A stretch of 64,000 nucleotides of DNA from assembly GCA_946902875.1 (NCBI GenBank), contig OX336345.1, positions 13,733,395 through 13,797,394 on the forward strand, in the 5' to 3' direction. Shown one piece after another: positions 1 to 11,053 of the stretch. The notes below the pieces were generated by a model. That model had not been told where the DNA came from. It saw only the letters and a list, made by a program, of their open reading frames with translations, and searched no databases. A program made the translations under genes and the position numbers. The first letter of the stretch is position 1, and each line of letters starts with the position of its first letter. The stretch is from Nematopogon swammerdamellus. Taxonomy: Eukaryota > Arthropoda > Insecta > Lepidoptera > Adelidae.

Positions 1-148
1 TACAGTTTTAATTTCACTGTGCTGACCCCGATTGACTGGATATAGCGTGTGGTATGTATGTATGTATGTATGTATGTATGTATGTATGTAGGAAAATGAA
101 GGCGTGAATATCATTTTGATGGATATTTGTCCACTTTATCAATACTCA

Positions 149-534
149 TCAATACTAATAATAAATCTGTAAGGGATGGTGATGGAGTAAGTTACTTTTT
201 TTTATGAGATATTGCGTTTGTAGACTATGTATGATACTAAAACTAAATTGACGATTTTTAGAAATCTTTCCTGTATGTATGTATGTATGTATGTTCCTCC
301 ATAACTCTTAAACCGATCATCCGAATTTGATGAAACTTAGTACAAGCACATATATCTATACGGAACACAGTATACGCTAAATAAAATGTTCCGGTTACGC
401 TAACCCTAGAGCGAATTGTTCTCAAACAAACCGAATTGTTCCGCGCGCCGAAATAAATGTACGGTAGCGGGCTTACTTACTTTCTTCTTTTTAAATACGA
501 ATTTCACGCGAGCGAAGCCGCGGACAAAAGCTAG
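149..534 (+). mobile_element. short Helitron-like element
   Basis: The 3' end reads CGCGAGCGAAGCCGCGG followed shortly by CTAG and a flanking T. The CGCG...CGCG pair can form the subterminal hairpin expected of Helitrons. The 5' side begins near a TC in TCAATACTAATAATAAATC. It contains a TATG microsatellite (about 272-294); a second one lies just upstream (53-90). Related copies lie at 9404-9878 (inverted, complete) and 15660-15905 (truncated). It has no coding capacity. The 5' boundary is uncertain because the TC motif is repeated at 139 and 149. Confidence 0.5.
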
Positions 535-1138
535 TACATGATAAAAAGGCTTTGCGACTAAAGAGGAACAAATTAGATAACCACAACCCCAAGCCAGATA
601 TGGACGATAAAATACATATGCACATACCAATACGCTGTATACAGACAATAGGGTTAAGCGGAGTAATCGGTGGTGCGCTGCCAGACTCGGGTGAATTACC
701 ACTGACGATAAAATATTAGCAATATCTGTGTGTGTCTAATAGTCGGCGTTAAAATTAGAAGTCCACTAAACAAAAAGTCTTTTATTCTTTTAATTTATTT
801 GCCTCCGACGAAGGTTGGTCAAGTTTGCAGAGGTCAAGTTTGGCATGACGACGAGACGCCGCGCCCCGTACTCGCCCCAGTCGCTTGCCGGAGCTTTGAA
901 GGCAGCGCGAGCGGTCACATTCAATCACTTTACACTTGTACGTGCGGTCACGGGCGGTTGGCTTTGCATGTCATCTCTTCAGCGAGGCAGACTTATGATG
1001 ACAGAACGAAATTTTCTAGTGAACTCCTTTTTTTTCTACTTGGATGGATAAGTATCAGTAGTTGTATATCAGTAATTTATATGTGTTCATATAAGTATAG
1101 CTTTTATTTAACTAGCAAGTACTTAGATTTATTATTTA
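535..1138. other. no gene recognised
   Basis: AT-rich sequence with a short GC-richer patch around 850-970. Open frames are present, but their products are low-complexity and match no family I know. It is probably intronic or intergenic to the transporter gene downstream. Confidence 0.4.
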
Positions 1139-3359
1139 CTAGCTGAGCCCGCGGCTCCGCTCGCGTGAAATTCGTATTTCAAAGAAGACAGTAAGTAACT
1201 GAGGGCGAGGCCGAAGGCCGAGCTGCGTTCAGGAAGACTATAAACCTTATCGAAGAAAGTAAGTAACTAAGGGCGAGGCCGAAGGCCGAGCTGCGTTCAG
1301 AAAGACCATGAACCTTCACGAAGACAGTAAGTAACTGAGGGCGAGGCCGAAGGCCGAGCTACGTTCAGGAAGACCATAAACCTTCTCAAAGAAAGTAAGT
1401 AACTAAGGGCAAGGCCGAAGGCCCAGCTGCGTTCAGGAAGACTATAAACTTTCTCAAAGAAATTAAGTAATTAAGGGCGAGGCCGAAGGCCGAGCTGCGT
1501 TCAGGAAGACTATAAACCTTATCGAAGAAAGTATGTAACTAAGGGCGAGGCCGAAGGCCGAGCTGCATTCAGAAAGACTATAAACCTTCTCGAAGAAAGT
1601 AAGTAACTGAAAGCGAGGCCGAAGGCCGAGCTACGTTCAGGAAGACCATAAACCTTCTCAAAGAAAGTAAGTAACAAAGGGCGAGGCCGAAGGCCGAGCT
1701 GCGTTCAGGAAGACGATAAACCTTATCTAAGAAAGTAAGTAATTAAGGGCGAGGCCGAAGGGCGAGCTACGTTCAGGAAGACCATAAACCTTCTCGAGGG
1801 AAGTAAGTAACTGAGGGCGAGGCCGAAGGCCGAGCTGCGTTCAGGAAGACTATAAACCTTCTCGAAGAAAGTAAGTAACTGAGGGCGAGGCCGAAGGCCG
1901 AGCGGCGTTCAGGAAGACGATAAACCTTCTCGAAAAAGTAAGTAACTGAGGGCGAGGCAGAATACCGACCTGCGTTCAGAAAGACTATAAACCTTCTCAA
2001 AGTAAGTAAGTAACTAAGGGCGAGGCCGAAGGCCGAGCTGCGTTCAGGAAGACCATGAACCTTCTCGAAAAAGTAAGTAACTGAGGGCGAGGCAGAATAC
2101 CGACCTGCGTTCAGAAAGACTATAAACCTTCTCAAAGTAAGTAAGTAACTAACGGCGAGGCCGAAGGCCGAGCTGCGTTCAGGAAGACCATGAACCTTCC
2201 CGAAGACAGTAAGTAACTGAGGGCGAGGCCGAAGGCCGAGCTGCGTTCAGGAAGACTATAAACCTTATCGAAGAAAGTAAGTAACTAAGAGCGAGGCCGA
2301 AGGCCGAGCTGCGTTCAGAAAGACCATGAACCTTCACGAAGACAGTAAGTAACTGAGGGCGAGGCCGAAGGCCGAGCTGCGTTCAGGAAGGCGATAAACC
2401 TTATCTAAGAAAGTATGTAACTAAGGGCGAGGCCGAAGGCCGAGCTGCGTTCAGAAAAACTATAAACCTTCTCGAAGAAAGTAAGTAATTAAGGGCGAGG
2501 CCGAAGGCCGAGCTGCGTTCAGGAAGACTATAAACCTTATCGAAGAAAGTATGTAACTAAGGGCGAGGCCGAAGGCCGAGCTGCATTCAGAAAGACTATA
2601 AACCTTCTCGAAGAAAGTAAGTAACTGAAAGCGAGGCCGAAGGCCCAGCTACGTTCAGGAAGACCATAAACCTTCTCAAAGAAAGTAAGTAACAAAGGGC
2701 GAGGCCGAAGGCCGAGCTGCGTTCAGGAAGACGATTAACCTTATCTAAGAAAGTAAGTAATTAAGGGCGAGGCCGAAGGCCGAGCTACGTTCAGGAAGAC
2801 CATAAACCTTCTCGAAGAAAGTAAGTAACTGAGGGCGAGGCAAAGGCCGAGCTGCGATCAGGAAGACTATAAACCTTCTCGAAGAAAGTAAGTAACTGAG
2901 GGCGAGGCCGAAGGCCGAGCGGCGTTCAGGAAGACTATAAACGTTCTCGAAGAAAGTAAGTAATTAAGGGCGAGGCCGAAGGCCGAGCTGCATTCAGAAA
3001 GACCATGAACCTTCTCGAAGACAGTAAGTAACTGAGGGCGAGGCCGAAGGCCGAACTGCGTTCAGGAAGAGGCGATAAACCTTATCTAAGAATGTAAGTA
3101 ATTAAGGGCGAGGCCCAAGGCCGAGCTACGTTTAGGAAGACCATAAGACCATAATATTACATAAAAAAAAAAGAAAAACTTTCATACAAAGTCGTCGTCC
3201 CCATTTCCCCCCTTAAAGTTGTAATTTCCAAAAAATCCTTAACGGATTCTTACGTTATGAAATAAACCTATGTTCCAAATTTCAGCTTTCTAGACTTAGT
3301 AGTTTCAGCTGTGCGTTAATAGATCAGTCAGTCAGGACAAACAATTTTATAAGTATAGA
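1139..3359 (-). mobile_element. Helitron-like element made of a 68-bp minisatellite
   Basis: On the minus strand the element starts A|TCTATACTTATAAAATTG at 3359 and ends GCGGAGCCGCGGGCTCAGCTAG|T at 1139. That gives the TC start, CTAG end, A/T insertion context and GC-rich subterminal hairpin of Helitrons. Almost all of the interior is a 68-bp tandem repeat; the 5' side (about 3160-3359) is unique. There is no Rep/helicase gene, so it is non-autonomous. Assignment to Helitrons rests on the termini only. Confidence 0.6.
1175..3155. repeat. 68-bp minisatellite, about 29 copies
   Basis: The unit is a GAAGAAAGTAAGTAACT segment, then GGGCGAGGCCGAAGGCCGAG, then a CTGCGTTCAGGAAGAC...AAACCTTCTC segment. 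Successive GGGCGAGG motifs lie at 1203, 1271 and 1339, which gives the 68-bp period. Each unit holds a small GGCC-GAA-GGCC inverted repeat. The same unit recurs at 18.5-19.6, 23.1-24.5, 45.2-46.5, 53.8-55.3 and 61.5-63.3 kb, always inside Helitron-like ends. The frames it opens are by-products of the repeat, not genes. Confidence 0.9.
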
Positions 3360-3660
3360 TATCTACTCTTTATTCTACTCGTATCTTCTACCAAAGGCAT
3401 CTATCTACACTACACCAACGCAACGCAACAGAACTGCTAACGCCATATATTACGACCATTCGACACTAAATTCCGTTTTCTTTGATACTGCTCAACCCTA
3501 AGGCTATTTAACTTTATGGTATATAGCCTACTATAGTGAGCCTGAAGAACTACTCTTTACATTGGTGTAAACCGCATAAAAATCTGTTAAGTGGTTTCGA
3601 GTTTACCTCAAACATACATACATACATGCAAACAGACGTTTCCTTTTATAAGAAGTAGAG
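3360..3660. repeat. truncated repeat terminus
   Basis: AT-rich sequence. From about 3580 it has the AATCTGTTAAGTGGTTT...AAACATACATACATAC segment typical of the 5' sides of the Helitron-like elements here. The end at 3640-3660 reads like another TC start on the minus strand. No matching 3' end was found. Confidence 0.35.
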
Positions 3661-4333
3661 ATAGAGAAAAGAAGATAGAGATTAAATTATCCTCCCTTCC
3701 CCTCTCCCCGCGGACTCCTCCCCCGTACCTCAACCCCACACTTCAAAACCACCCCCAGTATGGATAAAATTATTTAAAATCATTTAAAATCCTAAAACCT
3801 AATTTTGAAATCATCCCCTATTTTAATTTAAGGGTTGATTTAGCAAAAACGCTGAAACACGTAATTCTTTATTTTATACCAAAAGCCTAAATATGAATTT
3901 TCATATCCCTAACTTGAGAAATGATGGGTTCCCCATACATTCTTTCATCCCCTATTTCACCCCGTTAAGGGTTGTTTTTTTGAGACAAAAGGTAGCCTAT
4001 GTTCTTCCTCAGGATGCAATTCAGCTCCGTACAAAATTTCATAAAATCCTAAAATCTAATTTTGAAATCAACCCCTAATTTAATTTAAGGGTTGATTTAG
4101 CAAAAACGCTGAAACACGTATTTCTTTATTTCATACCAAAAGCCCAAATATAAATTGTCACATCCCTAACTAAAGAAATGCTGAGTTCCCCATACAAACT
4201 TTCATCCCCTATTTGACCCCCTTAAGGGTTGTTTTTTGAGACAAAAAGTAGCCTATGTCCGTCCTCGGGATGCAATTCATCCCCGTGCAATATTTTATCG
4301 AAATCTGTTCAGCGGTTTAGGCGTGAAAAGGTA

Positions 4334-4373
<40 letters not shown>

Positions 4374-4408
4374 CAGAGTTACTTTCGAATTTATAATATT
4401 AGTATGGA
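3661..4408 (-). mobile_element. Helitron-like 5' segment with a 255-bp tandem duplication
   Basis: On the minus strand it begins A|TCCATACTAATATTATAAA at 4408, then a (CTGT)n tract (about 4333-4370). Two tandem units of about 255 bp (3787-4041 and 4042-4296) each contain AAATCCTAAAA...GGGTTGATTTAGC. The far end is not clearly defined. Only the 5' terminus and the duplication are well supported. Confidence 0.5.
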
Positions 4409-4504
4409 TTATCATAGATTATTTTTCTTGAATTCTCACATTCAAGTATGTATTTTGCTACTGTCTACTGGTAGTAGGAACAATTTTTTATTGAGCACAC
4501 AACA

Positions 4505-4700
4505 TTAACAATAATAATTAAATCTAGACCTAAAAATAACTAAATTAGCTATAAAAATAAATCTAACTAAAATAAAAATAGTCGTCAATAGGGACCATAA
4601 GCATGGTCCACATGACTGAAGCGGCGTTCCCCCTCTGGATCGCCAGGCTGATCCGCTGGTTGAAATGCGCCCGGGCACGGCGGTCCCCAGATGCGTCAAT
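4505..4700 (-). pseudogene. LINE reverse transcriptase C-terminal remnant
   Basis: A minus-strand frame reads ...RISLAIQRGNAAS..., a motif at the very C-terminus of one class of non-LTR reverse transcriptases, then an AT-rich tail. Only the last 40 or so codons remain, and upstream frames are broken. The same motif occurs in the fragment carried by the Helitron-like elements at 22.3, 53.8 and 61.5 kb, so this is a separate relic of the same LINE type. Confidence 0.55.
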
Positions 4701-5904
4701 CAGTAGTTTTCCCAATTTCTACTTACATTTCACTATATTAATCGACTCGCTGACATCCAAAGTTTGACTGGAAGAAATTTCTGTGAGGGGGTAAGTCCGC
4801 CTTTGCACCTTTATGTTGTGCTTATTTCTGTAAAATACTTTTGGAGCAACAAAGTATTTTCTATCTATTTATCCTATACAACAAGAACTTGGATTGGTAT
4901 ATTATAAGGATTGTTGCTGCACATCTACTAGACGCATTCAACAACCGTCCTTCGGCCTTCAGGTTCTTTCCCAGTTCTATACCAGCCGGACATGTATCGA
5001 AATAAGATCTAGAACTTACTAGATATCAATCACTGTACTAGATGCTTCCGGCCCGGTCGGTTGCATTTCCTTCCGCAACGGATACGTTTCCGCGTGGAAT
5101 TGGTTTCACTGCGCTCGGATTATTTACATTTTTGCAAATATATCTGAAATCGTGACGTTAAAGCAACATCCGCGTGTCTGCCCGTCGGCGTCGCCGGTCT
5201 GTTTCCTAACTCCTTCCTGTTAATTATTTTCGTTTGATACTTACTTATTTGTTGAACCAATTTTTATTGCGGTCTTCAGACTCCAAGACGTACTTAAATG
5301 AAACGTATGAAAATCTAGAAGCCAAAGGGCTATTCTGAAAAATTATTGTTTAAGATCAATTAAATTCCATGATACATTTTCAAAATTTGAGATGATTTTG
5401 GATTTGAAATATTGTTCCTGAAAATATGTGAAAACACAGAAATTATTAAAGTCATAGAAAGGAAATTGATTTAGTTCATTTAATTATGTTAATTATTCAG
5501 CCAGAGCAACAATATCTAAGATTTATTATAAAGGAACCTAGGGCGTATGGATTGAGATGACAACATCTGAGATTGAGACGAAGGAAGCGAGCGGCAAGCC
5601 ATTCCGCGTTCTCTGTTTCCGCATCAGCTAACTGCGACCGCGACCGCGCAGACATTATACTACTGAAAACTGGTTTAGGTTCATCGCCCGAACCGCACAA
5701 GCAAGTACTTACCGAAATCGATTAAGGTTATCAGCTTTTGCGCAATTATTAGGCGGTTTCGCGTTAGCTTGTTCAGGCAATATTCCGATATAATTTTAAA
5801 TGTGTTAATTTCCACAGTACCTTCCTACTGTGTAGGTAGTGTATATAGCCGGTTGTGGATAGAGATGGATGACTATTAGAAATAAAGTTTTAGTTTTACA
5901 CTGG
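4701..5904. other. no gene recognised (probable intron)
   Basis: Mixed AT-rich sequence upstream of the first recognised transporter exon. I searched it for the conserved first transmembrane exon of SLC16 proteins (a DGGWGW-like motif) and did not see one. Confidence 0.35.
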
Positions 5905-6068
5905 GCGGCAGTAAATAATGCACGTCGAGCTTTAGAAAGAGACAATCCGGTTGTGAGCGTCGTCTCTGTCGCACTACCTCGCACGTCTCTGTGCGACAGG
6001 GACGACGCTCTAGCCGGATTGTCTCTTTCTAAATCATTACTTGCATTACGTGCATTATTTACTGCCGC
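5905..6068. mobile_element. hairpin MITE with long inverted repeats
   Basis: The ends GCGGCAGTAAATAATGCACG and its complement (ending 6068) continue into a second matching block, AGAAAGAGACAATCCGG, and GAGCGTCGTC. The two arms of about 60-70 bp leave a short centre. It has no coding capacity. A small foldback or MITE is the best reading; no clear target duplication was identified. Confidence 0.65.
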
Positions 6069-6365
6069 GTACTGTACATATGTGTAAGGTAATGTATTGT
6101 TTTATTTATGCCTTACGTTACGACGGTGTAGAAAGAAGATATTGTAGTAAATAAAAAAAAATATTGGTATCATTTCTTATACCTTCTACAAAATTTAATT
6201 TCTCTTACACTTAGCAGTCATATTGCAGATTGTATATCAAATAAATTCTAGCATTGTGTAAACTTGTCATTATTGAAGTAAGTAACTTTGCATAGAAAAA
6301 AAAAGTGTGATACATAATGATATGCGACTGTCACAGGACTGATGTCAACACTTTGTTTGTTAAAG

Positions 6366-9300
6366 GTATCGGAAACTCAAGTTGCCCTGGTGAGCTCCCT
6401 GCTGTCTGGATTCTACTTGCTGGCTGGACCATTCGTTAGTGCTATCGCTAATCGGTGAGTTCTTTCCACATTTTACAACAAATCAAACAAACATAGCACC
6501 ACCTTCCTTCCAATCGTCCATATGAACATTGAATCGGCAGTCGACTATTATCTAGGTGCATACATACCCGATAACATTTAGAGAACATTAACTCTCATTA
6601 AACTTCATTCAATAACATCAGGATTATTTGCTGTACCTCTTCAACGTATACGTAGAACGTATCTGGATATGGCGAAAAAGTACAACGATAATTTTAGTAC
6701 AATATACGACAGGATGAGACTGAAGGATGATCAGGTTTGCCAAAATGTGTGCACATACAATCTGCACATATAATCTGTAGTTCAGGAAGGGTGTGAATTG
6801 AAGTGGGAGTATCAAAAGCTTCTGGATTAGTATCCAGCCCACAATCCGACTACAGGCGCCCGTATTGATGAATAATGCATTGGTGTTTCAGGTACGGTTT
6901 CCGGATCGTGACGATAGTGGGCAGCGTGATCGCTTGCGCGGCGTTGTGTGTCTCGTACTTCGCTACGTGTGTCGAGTACCTCTACCTGTCCTACGGCTTT
7001 GTGGGAGGTCAGTCATCATTCTGCTCAACCCTCGTCATCTTACTTGCTTTGTTGACTTTGGAATCAATTAATGTGATCATCCGCTACGAATAAATTAAGA
7101 ACATTTTGAAACTGGACTGTTTTCTTCAGAAAATGTTAACTGGTAAATTATAAAGTCGTTTTCCGCAAGCTACAACTCTACGAAACAATTACAAGAAGAA
7201 ATATTTCGGGAGGCATGTTCCTATTTGCCGGTGGTAGGGTGGCATGTGCCTACAAGTGGTCCAATGAAGTCTTCGACTTCCTTCATCGAACTCACAAGTC
7301 ATATAAAACCATAGGTTTAGAACTTCAATACTCGCATATTTCAACCAATAGCCGGGCCGGATGCCTTACCGAACGCCTTCTGATGGTTGAATGAGATGGT
7401 TTCTCATACCTCATCTCATACTCAAATCGGCGAGTGAATAACGCCGGTAGAGGGGCAGACCTTCAGATTTAGGCTTCGCGCCCTTATACGTTACTGAGTA
7501 GATTTGGTCGTGGTGCAGGTATCGGATTCTGCATGATGTACATGCCGGCGGTGATCACTGTCGGGTTCTACTTCGAGCGCTGGCGCGCGCTGGCCACCGG
7601 CCTGGCGCTCTGCGGTTCCGGAGTGGGCACCTTCGTCATCGCGCCCGTCACCTCCGAGCTCCTGGCGCGGTGCGGCTGGAGGGTTACCATCTTGGTACAC
7701 GGACGTGAGTCTTACATATTATCATTTCATTCAATGCTTTAGGACATACAGTTTTACAGGTTTACACTGAAAATCAAAACTGTTTGTCCTTCAACCTTGT
7801 ACGGGTATAGTTTGAATTTAGAATAGCAGATCAGAGGAAGATACACTCGTTAGTAAAGCCGAGTTCTCACGAGGTAAACTAAAAGTTGGCAGACTGAATA
7901 GTTTGCCAATTTTTAGTTGAACTAGTAAAATCCAAAACGAAGCGCGTTTTCACTCTTGAATTCACCACCATCGAAAATCGCGCGAAAGAAAAGTTTTGAC
8001 ATGAAAAGTCCGAAGGTTTCATTCAATTCGCACTATTACGTCACACAATTGAAATGACTCGACGCCAAAAGTTGAAAAGTGATCAACTTTCTGTAGTTCA
8101 GTAAAAGTTGGTCGACTGTTATTGAAAGCATGTTCTCACAATAAGCTTGTCTTTCAATTCGCAAACAATTTCAAGTTGACCGTTTAAATTCGCCTTATTA
8201 GAAGACACCGCGGCATGACTACCTATATGTTGCATGCACTGGTAGTTTTAATATTGTTTACTTAACTATTTCTGATGATATTGTGGTATCTCTCCTGCAG
8301 TAATGGTGTTGCTGTGTTCGATATGTGGTCTCATGTTCCGGCCGATCAAGCCTGTCACCGTGTGTATGTCGGAGGAGGAGGCCGAGGCTGAGGCGGCCAA
8401 GCGCCACGAAGAGGCCGTTGAGAAGCTCAACACCATGTTCAAGATGCAGCAGAAGCTCGACTCGGGCCTCTCGCTCCCACTTGAGTTGCGTCAGCATCGT
8501 GGAGCACCCCACACGTGGATGGGCGTCGCTAACAACACCACCTACCCTACCGCCGCAGAGGTGTTCCGCGGTAGCGGCAGCGCCCTCAACCGCAGATCTT
8601 CCGCCAACGCTGCTTCGATCAAGGGTCAGCTGACGGCTCGTCCGCCGCGCTACATTGTCGTGCCCGTCGCCGAGAAGGACGAGCTCGAGAACGACTCCAC
8701 CGGCAGCGGAGAGAACACGGCACCCCTCATCGATCGTCAAACTTCGGTGGAAGTCCGCGAGCAGACCGGCAAGACGGCGACGAGACGCGCGCCCGCCGAG
8801 CCGGTGGCGCGGCCGTTCTACCGCGACGACATCTTCTTCAGCGGGAGCCTGGCACGCCTACCGCAGTACCGCTCGCACACGTCGCTCGGCTACCACCTTG
8901 CAGTGACGCACGTGCCGACGCGCGCGGACGTGCAGGAGGAGCGACGCGGCTGCCGACTGTGCCCGGAGGCGGTGCGCCGCACGCTCGCTACAATGCTCGA
9001 CGTGAGCCTCTTCCGCTCGCCAACCTTTATAATACTCGCCGTCAGCGGCTTCTTCACTATGCTCGGCTTCTTCGTGCCCTACGCGTACGTGACGCGGCGT
9101 GCGTCCGCCTTCCACTGGAACGAGAGCCAGACGCGGTGGCTGGTGTCCACTATCGGATTGGCCAACATCGTGGGCAGAGTGCTGTGCGGGCTCTTGTCGT
9201 CCGTGGAGCGTGTCCCGTCGCTGTGGGTGAATAACTTGGCGGTGACGGTGGGCGGCGTAGCCACCATGGTCAGCGGTCTATCCGACGACAGTGCCTTCCA

Positions 9301-11053
9301 GTACATCTACTGTGTCATATTCGGACTCGCCGTCGGTGAGTTCAGCTAAATTCGTCTAATATACCTAATTGTTCAGAACTGGATGTAACTCTCTTATATC
9401 TAACTAGCTTTTGTCCGCGGCTTCGCTCGCGTAAAATTTGTTATTAAAAAGAAGAAAATAAGTAAGAAATAAGGCCGAGCTGCGTTCGTGTAAATGATAA
9501 ACCTTCTCGAAAAAAGTAACTAAGAGCGAGGCCGCTCGGTGCGCTATTTATAGAAACACTCGCCTTCCGCAACGCCGCGCGCTTTATTTCGGCGCGCGGA
9601 ACAATTCAGTTTGTATGAGAGTCACATCTTACCTTAACCGGGGCTAAATTTTATTTAGCCTATCCTGTGTCACGTATAGTTAAATGTGCTTATACTAAGT
9701 TTAATTGAATTCGGATGATCGGTTCAAGAGTTATGGAGGAACATACATACATACAGAAAAGATTTCTAAAAATTGTCAATTTCGTTTTAGTCTCATACAT
9801 AGAGTTTACAAACGCAGTATCTCATAAAACAAAACAACTTACTCCATGACCATCCCTTACAGATTTATAGTATTCATTGATTGATTGATGATTTCATAAT
9901 AATAACAAAGCTGTTTTATAATAAAACTCTGAAACAAAATGGATTCGACGTTAAGTACCAATAGAGAAATGTTTGTGATTGATTATGCCAATTTGATGTG
10001 AATGATAAATATAAATGTGGTTGCAGCATGCTTCGCATCGCTCCGATCGATCCTGGTAGTGGAGTACTTGGGTCTCGAGAAACTGACAAACTGCTTCGGT
10101 CTGCTGCTGCTGTTCCAAGGATTAGGTGCACTGCTCGGATCTCCCATCGCAGGTATGGATCTGACTATATAGCCACCTAGGCAACTCACATCACATCCTA
10201 ACATCCACAGTGGTTGTGGCGGAGCGTTACCGATAGGGGTGGTTAGGGGTAAGTGGTTGACATCGATAAAACTTCATACATGAAAGAGTCCAGACGGCCA
10301 TATTAGATTTGGTCAAAAGGAAATTATACGCGATAAAAATAGCTAAAGAAATGTTTTTATTCGCGACAATCGTGTAGCCTATTTGTGCAGCGCATGTTGC
10401 ACAAATTATTATTTTTTTTTTATGGAAACTGACACGGTTGGCTACATCCCCTGCAACATCCGTGATGTCAGCCCATAACACCGGGTGAACTAGGTGCCAT
10501 GTCAGTGCTTCCCTTCGGTCGTGCCGGCTACACTGAACTGGACGGAAAACACAAACTATTTACATAGCCGTTTCGACCGACCTTTCATTCAGTGCGGTGG
10601 TACCAACCCGGGCGGGTTAAACCCTACCACCTAGTAATATAAGAAGGGAGTCATATCCCTTAGTCGCCTTTTACAACATACACGGGGAGAGATGCAGTGG
10701 GGCTATTCTTTTAAAGTACCGGCCCCACACGGTACAAATAGGCTAAACTATATAAATGGTAATATTTTTTTCTACAAATTTTCGTCCGGTTAGTATCATA
10801 CAGTTTCCAATCTCATTGTTTCATAGTACACGCTATTTTGGACAGCTCAGAGCAGATAGTTGTTTTAAATATTTTACGAAATATTTGATCGTATTTGTTT
10901 GTAGGTGCTCTGCTGGACTACACGGGGCAGTACGATGCCTCGTTCTGCCTCTCGGGAGCGTTCCTTCTCTTCTCGGCTCTGCTCTGCTATCCTATCAACA
11001 CCGTCAGCCGCTGGGAGAAGAACCGAGATAAGCTCAACAATGTCCAGGCGTGA
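6366..11053 (+). CDS. monocarboxylate transporter-like protein (SLC16/MFS), 3' exons
   Basis: Six exons join in phase to 566 codons plus TGA: 6366-6454, 6892-7007, 7519-7704, 8301-9335, 10027-10152 and 10905-11053. All internal borders are GT-AG. The product is a multi-pass plasma-membrane major-facilitator protein. Helix-rich parts at the start (QVALVSSLLSGFYLLAGPF, then NRYGFRIVTIVGS) and end flank a long hydrophilic loop within exon 4, as in SLC16 proton-coupled monocarboxylate carriers. The loop has an acidic EEEAEAEAAKRHEE stretch and the RPFYRDDIFFSGSL and TLATMLDVSLFRSPTFI segments seen in insect members. The N-terminal exon with the start codon and first helix was not found, so the 5' end is incomplete. 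Introns carry a Helitron-like element (9404-9878) and a SINE (10411-10735). The substrate (lactate, pyruvate or other) cannot be told from sequence. Confidence 0.88.
9404..9878 (-). mobile_element. short Helitron-like element in transporter intron 4
   Basis: It starts on the plus strand as A|CTAGCTTTTGTCCGCGGC, the complement of a CTAG-T 3' end, and runs to the 5'-side motif AATAAATCTGTAAGGG-like sequence near 9870. It is homologous to 149-534 and 15660-15905 through the shared TTTAGCCTATCCTGTGTCAC and GGAACATACATACAT parts. It is intronic, between exons ending at 9335 and starting at 10027. Confidence 0.5.
10411..10735 (-). mobile_element. SINE, minus orientation
   Basis: A poly-T at 10412-10421 is the complement of a 3' poly-A tail. 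The body shares GACACGGTTGGCTACATC, GGTGAACTAGGTGCCATG and GGTGGTACCAACCCGG with the SINE copies at 13826-13940, 16345-16580, 46975-47334 and 52090-52205. A second block (10640-10735, TCGCCTTTTACAACATACAC) is also typical of lepidopteran SINEs. It lies in transporter intron 5. Confidence 0.6.

Noticed and set aside
730..1146. 138-codon frame
   Set aside because: No family resemblance, and it runs into the Helitron-like end.
1773..2135. Repetitive 120-codon frame (also at 18501-19234, 45221-45442 and 46057-46254)
   Set aside because: It is the 68-bp minisatellite read through; frame and stops change from copy to copy.
1139..3359. CRISPR array
   Set aside because: The repeats are contiguous 68-bp units without unique spacers, in a eukaryotic setting.
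8258..9306. Alternative frames over the large transporter exon
   Set aside because: Overlapping shadows; the frame at 8301-9335 alone fits the splice phases and the family.
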